Of a stretch of DNA of 64,000 nt, positions 59,847 through 64,000 are shown piece by piece. Below the pieces are notes generated by a model that made no database searches, was not told the DNA's origin, and saw only the letters and a list, made by a program, of their open reading frames with translations. Origin of the DNA: Seiridium cupressi. Taxonomy: Eukaryota; Ascomycota; Sordariomycetes; Amphisphaeriales; Sporocadaceae. A program made the position numbers and the translations under genes. Every line of letters begins with the position of its first letter. The first letter of the stretch is position 1. The stretch is from positions 62,001 through 126,000 of the forward strand of contig JARVKI010000019.1 in assembly GCA_036674765.1 (NCBI GenBank), written 5' to 3'.

Positions 59847-60888
59847 ATGGACAGGGCCACCACATCCCAGGGGCAGAACCCCGCGATACGCATCGGTGGA
59901 GCATGCTTCCCTGCCGGACTAAGAAACGAAAGGTATGTGGCTCCCACTTCCCTATCTTCGATCCACCTCTTTGCTTTTTCGGAAAAAAGTTGCTATGGCC
60001 AGTGAAGTGCTTACCTATGGATTTAGTGCAGTGGCCAAAAGTGAGTTGTGGAGCAGCACATCAGTTTCCTGTGTAAGTGAACAGACTTGAAGATGGATGC
60101 TGAGCATTCTATCCTCTTATCAAGGCCCGTTTGCGACCAGTGCAAACAATCAAAAATACATTGCGAGTGGCCTCGAATACAGAAACGGTAAGGGGTGGCC
60201 CTTGTAGATCTATTGTGCCTCTAGCTTGGGGAGCTCGGGCTAATCATATGAGTTACCGAAAAGAGGGCTTCCCAAAAACTTCATCAGGACGCTTGAGGCG
60301 AGGCTAAGGCGTACCGAGACCCTCCTACGCAGCGTTCTACCGTTGGTATCAGATGAGCAGCTGGAATCTTCGCTGCGTAACATACCTGGCCCAGGAACGC
60401 TAGATCGCTCCCAGGATAAGGAAAATGCCGACCCTAATGTCTGGCAACATTATCCTTTAACCAACCTTGAGGACGTTCGGGCATGGCAAGCTCACACAGC
60501 AACGTCCAGGCTTTCTAGACAGCCAAGGGGTATTGTTCTAGATGAAGAATCCCCTAGTGAGGATGGAACGCAGCCTTGTGAAGTGGGCGATAGTCCCGTC
60601 AAGAGCAGTCGAGCGATTCCTAACTCTGTGATTGCAGCAAAGAGAGATGCAAGTTCATACCCTGCCTTTACAGAAGATCCTCCTACGAATGCTTATCCAG
60701 ATCTCCCCGTTGTGGCGCATCCCCTCGTGGAAAGTTTTACAACGCATAATCCAGGGGGCAATAATATGGCTGAGACGGAGGGAGACCGTGTACGCGCGAA
60801 ATTTTCCGTCTCACAAGATTTTCAAAAACAGTTTCTATGGTAAAGCCACAAATCGATCCTCAACATATGGGTGGCTTTGATTATCGAA
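59847..60888 (+). pseudogene. Zn2Cys6 transcription factor, frameshifted and truncated
   Basis: ATG 59847 opens MDRATTSQGQNPAIRIGGAC, a typical lead into a zinc cluster; the last Cys (59904-59906) would be its first ligand. The next bases only make sense one frame over: LPCRTKKRK, then exons 60027-60040 (CSGQ), 60125-60187 (PVCDQCKQSKIHCEWP) and 60264 onward (GLPKNFIRTLEARLRRTETLL, the linker and coiled coil). All splice phases after the break fit. One base is therefore missing near 59906-59909. The frame stops at 60843, and another frame continues FYGKATNRSS, pointing to a second indel near 60834. The large fungal_trans regulatory domain is absent. The zinc cluster cannot form from either frame alone. 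Confidence 0.72.
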
Positions 60889-61290
60889 CCAAGAACCTAC
60901 CTATGTTGATAACTTGTACTTCAGAATGGAACTGCGCTTAAGAGAAGCATGAAACCTAAAATATCTACAACGAGATTCCTAGTTTCTGCAAGAAATCCGT
61001 CTTTACGCCTCATAATCATAATATCTATCCTTGAGCAATGCTACTTGATTGTAAATATCCGAGTTGTAAATATTTCTATGCCAGTTAAATTTATTACTGG
61101 TCACATTCTCTGGCAATCCCTCAGTTTAATACTAGTCTGGCAAATATATGATGATCACCAAGCACATGTCTTCATGTCAGTGGTGAGGTACTTCCCCGTA
61201 GCCGAGTGTCGGGGCAGACTTCACCCGCTCACACATTTTGTGGGACATCACTCTGAACAGTGACCTTGGAGTCCAGCACAACGAGCTGAT
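60889..61290. other. spacer between two pseudogenes
   Basis: About 400 AT-rich bases with no recognisable coding text. A plus-strand frame at 60949-61263 is low-complexity hydrophobic and probably chance. Confidence 0.4.
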
Positions 61291-61805
61291 CCGATGACAA
61301 CTATTTCATCGCCGGGCTTGGGAAACATTTGTTGAAGGGTGGGAAAAAAAGATTTCTATATACGAGATCAACTATCAAAACATGAGCACGATCTTGAAAG
61401 CCCAAAGATTACTATGCACAACAGCAATACCCCGAACTCGTTCTGTTGCCACTCAATGCCGCAACTAAGCACCTCATCGGGGTCAAAGAGATAGCTCAGA
61501 TGAAAGAAGGTGTCGTCATTATCAACACAGCCAGAGGTGCGATCATCGATGAAGCCGCGTTGGCAGACGGTCTAGAAAGCGGCAAGATTGCCGATGTGGG
61601 CCTTGATGTCTGCGAGAACGAGCCTGCCATCAACGAGAAGCTCCTGAAACAGGAACGAGCCTTGATGGTGCCACATATAGGCACGCACACCACCGAGACG
61701 CTTGTCAAGATGGAGAAATAGGCTATGGAGTACACCTGGAGAGCGTTTTTAGGCGAAGCTTTACTCTCCCCGGTTCCTGAATACATCAACACAGATAAAA
61801 AGTAG
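61291..61805 (+). pseudogene. D-isomer-specific 2-hydroxyacid dehydrogenase remnant
   Basis: The C-terminal half of the NAD domain is plain at 61443-61721: LPLNAATKHLIGVKEI, GVVIINTARGAIIDEAALAD, GLDVCENEPAI and MVPHIGTHTTETL, which carries the His region of the active site. The frame then meets TAG at 61719, after which the same frame resumes family text (AMEYTWRAFLGEALLSPVPE) to a second TAG at 61803. Upstream, FIAGLGKHLLKGG near 61303-61340 looks like a shortened nucleotide-binding loop, followed by shifted frames. The N-terminal catalytic domain is missing. These are independent defects, so a dead copy is likely. Confidence 0.75.
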
Positions 61806-62579
61806 TTGAATGGACAAATTTCACTGTATTATATCTTGTTTCAATCGTATCTATGTAACTTAGCCGTCGTGTCTCGTTCTTAGGATAATAGCCCTTTTCG
61901 GTACAAATTTTAAAATGAACAGTCTACTATAAGACAGTCAGAACACTTTGAGATTTCTGGGACACTTGACTCGGTATTACGAGCTAACCAAGAATGTTGT
62001 GCTTTTATGGCTTCAATGAGGGTAGTCATCCAGGACGTTGGATTACCCATGATCTAGACAGTCGCTGCTATCTATCTGCTGAGTGGCGAATACAAAAATG
62101 GATTCTATAGGCAAGAGTTTACTAGCTGCTGCACCAAATAGGTACGGCGTTTGGATTACTTGATAAGGAATCAGTTAGTGACTTTACGCGGTAGAAGATT
62201 TAACCGCCAATCTCAGGCCAATTCCCGTCGTCTTCTATCGTGTCGATGGGCTCGAGTTATGGCGAGCAGTTTTCTTTAAATGCATAGCAATGCTTTAAAA
62301 CCTCGGGGAAATTCGTTGAACGGTAGCATTTATATCTCGGCCGAGTCTGAATTTATACGCGTTGTTTCTCTAAATGTCCAACACCCACGGGTCTATTAGA
62401 ATGACTAAATATCATTTGAGGTACAATGAGAGCCATAGGCTTCAGGATGTAAACCATTCTGGCATAATGGCTTGAGCTTATGAACACATTGAAACAGTCC
62501 ATAATTGAATTATAATCAAGAACATTTGCCACGGACCTTTATCTGATTCTGACGAGACAATTTACGAACATAGGCTCTT
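61806..62579. other. intergenic AT-rich region
   Basis: About 770 bases downstream of both flanking features. No gene, repeat or RNA was recognised. Confidence 0.4.
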
Positions 62580-63669
62580 CTATGAATGATGGTGATGAGT
62601 GTCATCCTCTGTCTCGGGGGGAAAGGGTGGATCGGCCCCTTCCAACGAAGGGTCCCACGCTGGATTTGTGCCCGCATCTCGCCAGCGGATCGATCGAGGT
62701 CCTCCCATGTTCCATTCCAATATAGAGTCGAAGTCGCGGCAGGTGTGCTGTGACGACCAATCGGGCAATGCATCTCGACGTTGAGGCTTGTCTAACGGGT
62801 CGTAGAACAGCGCCGGCGTGACATCTGCGGTACACATGAGGCTCATACGTAGCATGTCTATGCAATGATCTAGAACTGATGTCAATACTACCACATATTC
62901 AGAGGTTTCATTATGATTATGAGCCCGCTTACCAAAGTGAGTGAAGATGTTCTCCTCATGCACGCCTTCGTCGTACTGTTTGTAGTACTTGTCATAGTTA
63001 TACCACAGCCCCATTCTCAATGTGTTCTATCAATCATCAGTTATCAGTTATCAGCGGCGGTAGGAATATTAAGTGCTGTAACAACATGTACTCACTAAAC
63101 AATGGAGCAGATGGAATACCTCCAGCATGGCAAGATAGCCTCCGCCTTGTTCCTCTGGTACCTTGTGCCATGGTCCTTCAGTTAAGGCTGTCTTGTTCAG
63201 CGCAAGCATCTCCTCTTCGGTGATCCGAATACCACCAGCACCAAGCTCTATGTAGTGCCAAGCGACATCGACATCGTCCGAGTGTACACCAGGTTTTGCT
63301 CGCCACTTGTTCGTCTGCCTAAAGTCGGCATGATATAATTGGGGGTCCAGGTATTGTACTGCTTTTAGTGCTGGAGCTATGAGGTGTTTAGTATAACCCT
63401 TGACTGTGAATAGATGGCCATGACATACATGGGGTAGAGAATTGTCTAAGACATGCTTGAAGACTCGCTTCTCGTCTGTGAGGACCCCAAATGCTAGCGG
63501 CAAGGCAGAAGAGTGTGAAGAAGTTGGTGCATATGAGTATAGCAGTAGAATTACCAGACAACCTGGACCATATTCTGTCGAATACCGGCTGGGAGTTTGG
63601 CGATTTCTTTTGGCTGGAAGTCTCTAGCTGAGGTAAGCTCTGGTACAGTGTCCCTTGCTTCGGCCACAT
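62580..63669 (-). CDS. UstYa-family (DUF3328) oxidase-like membrane protein
   Basis: Exons 63669-63429, 63376-63096, 63026-62933 and 62869-62580 give 301 aa with all phases closing. Residues ~40-60 (STAILICTNFFTLFCLAASIW) form one membrane anchor. The lumenal part has SPALKAVQY, DVDVAWHYIELGAGGIRITEEE and both family HxxHC motifs: FHLLHCL, which ends exon 2, and HFDHC, which spans the third intron. ADVTPALFY follows, and the tail ends in HHHHS. UstYa proteins catalyse oxidative cyclisation or related steps for ribosomally made peptides such as ustiloxin, and serve other secondary-metabolite pathways. No repeat-bearing precursor peptide gene is visible in the window; the cluster, if any, may continue to the right. 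Confidence 0.87.
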
Positions 63670-64000
63670 CGTGACTCCCTGATCTGGCTTATACCACAGG
63701 AAACTTTCTTTGTTGTGTTATGCAAGAAGAAATAGGCGAAACAAGCGTTGAGGCTTAGGACTCATCACTTCAAAAGTGTATTGCGCAATATCGACGGATG
63801 CATTGAACGGTGCCGGTGCTCCATCCATCTTCTTCGACGGATGTTGGAGCCGACACGTGTGTATTACATGGCAAATAAGCATCGCCAATACTCTTTGATG
63901 ACATGGTAGACGGTATGCACTAGCCGATGGTTCGATTGTAGGCAGTGGCGAGAACTTTACAACCTGCCGGATTGAGTCTAGTCACTATGGGGAAGACCCG
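63670..64000. promoter_or_regulatory. upstream region of the UstYa-like gene
   Basis: The last 330 bases precede the UstYa-like start and hold its promoter. No other feature is seen before the window ends. Confidence 0.4.

Overview
This is nuclear DNA of a filamentous ascomycete (Pezizomycotina). The evidence is protein-coding genes broken by short GT-AG introns (about 50-200 nt, often with a CTAAC-like branch site), plus families restricted to or typical of these fungi: a FluG-type developmental protein, a HET-domain protein, a UstYa-type (DUF3328) enzyme, a GPI-anchored GH76 mannanase, an NPP1/NLP secreted protein and a fungal ubiquitin-like-domain protein. The class cannot be fixed from the window; a plant-associated Sordariomycete-like fungus is a reasonable guess. 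I rebuilt about two dozen gene models by hand. In nearly all of them the exon phases close exactly, and several first exons or micro-exons are too short to appear as open reading frames by themselves.

Layout. 0-6.4 kb: a secreted Cys-containing protein cut by the window edge (-), a GH76 Dfg5/Dcw1-like cell-wall enzyme (+) and a DsbA/FrnE-like thioredoxin-fold protein (-). 6.7-17.1 kb: fluG (-), nop13 (-), a HET-domain gene (-), a P-loop kinase (-), a small unknown protein (+) and an Ups2-like lipid-transfer protein (-). 17-31 kb is gene-sparse: a perfect 22-bp hairpin, an F-box pseudogene, a GT31-like glycosyltransferase (+), a small secreted Cys protein (-), methionine aminopeptidase 2 (-) and a dihydrodiol-dehydrogenase-like oxidoreductase (+). 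31-36 kb: an NLP-type secreted protein (+) and an FAD monooxygenase (+). 36-47 kb: a seven-exon ubiquitin-like-domain protein (-), RAE1/GLE2 (-), a conserved unknown (-), gamma-tubulin (+) and a small disordered protein with a 5'UTR intron (+). 47-50.7 kb is nearly empty. 50.7-58.4 kb is a dense housekeeping block: a basic disordered protein (-), MIC12 (-), mitochondrial bL17 (+), UTP25 (-) and eIF3f (+). 58.4-64 kb is a decayed accessory stretch: a Zn2Cys6 regulator pseudogene, a 2-hydroxyacid dehydrogenase pseudogene and an intact UstYa-like gene (-).

How the parts relate. Two head-to-head pairs join genes of one process: MIC12 with mitochondrial bL17, and UTP25 with eIF3f. Each pair shares a promoter of about 0.4 kb. 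Secreted or host/cell-wall-facing genes (GH76, NLP, two Cys-containing small proteins) lie beside the gene-poor stretches. The three frameshifted or nonsense-bearing gene remnants also lie in gene-poor DNA. No transposase, reverse transcriptase, tRNA, rRNA or CRISPR array was recognised. I found no convincing new system. The best leads are the decayed 59.8-63.7 kb stretch beside a UstYa gene, the hairpin at 19.3 kb, the gamma-tubulin upstream ORF that overlaps the start codon, and the unassigned exon-like segments near 41.5-41.95 kb.
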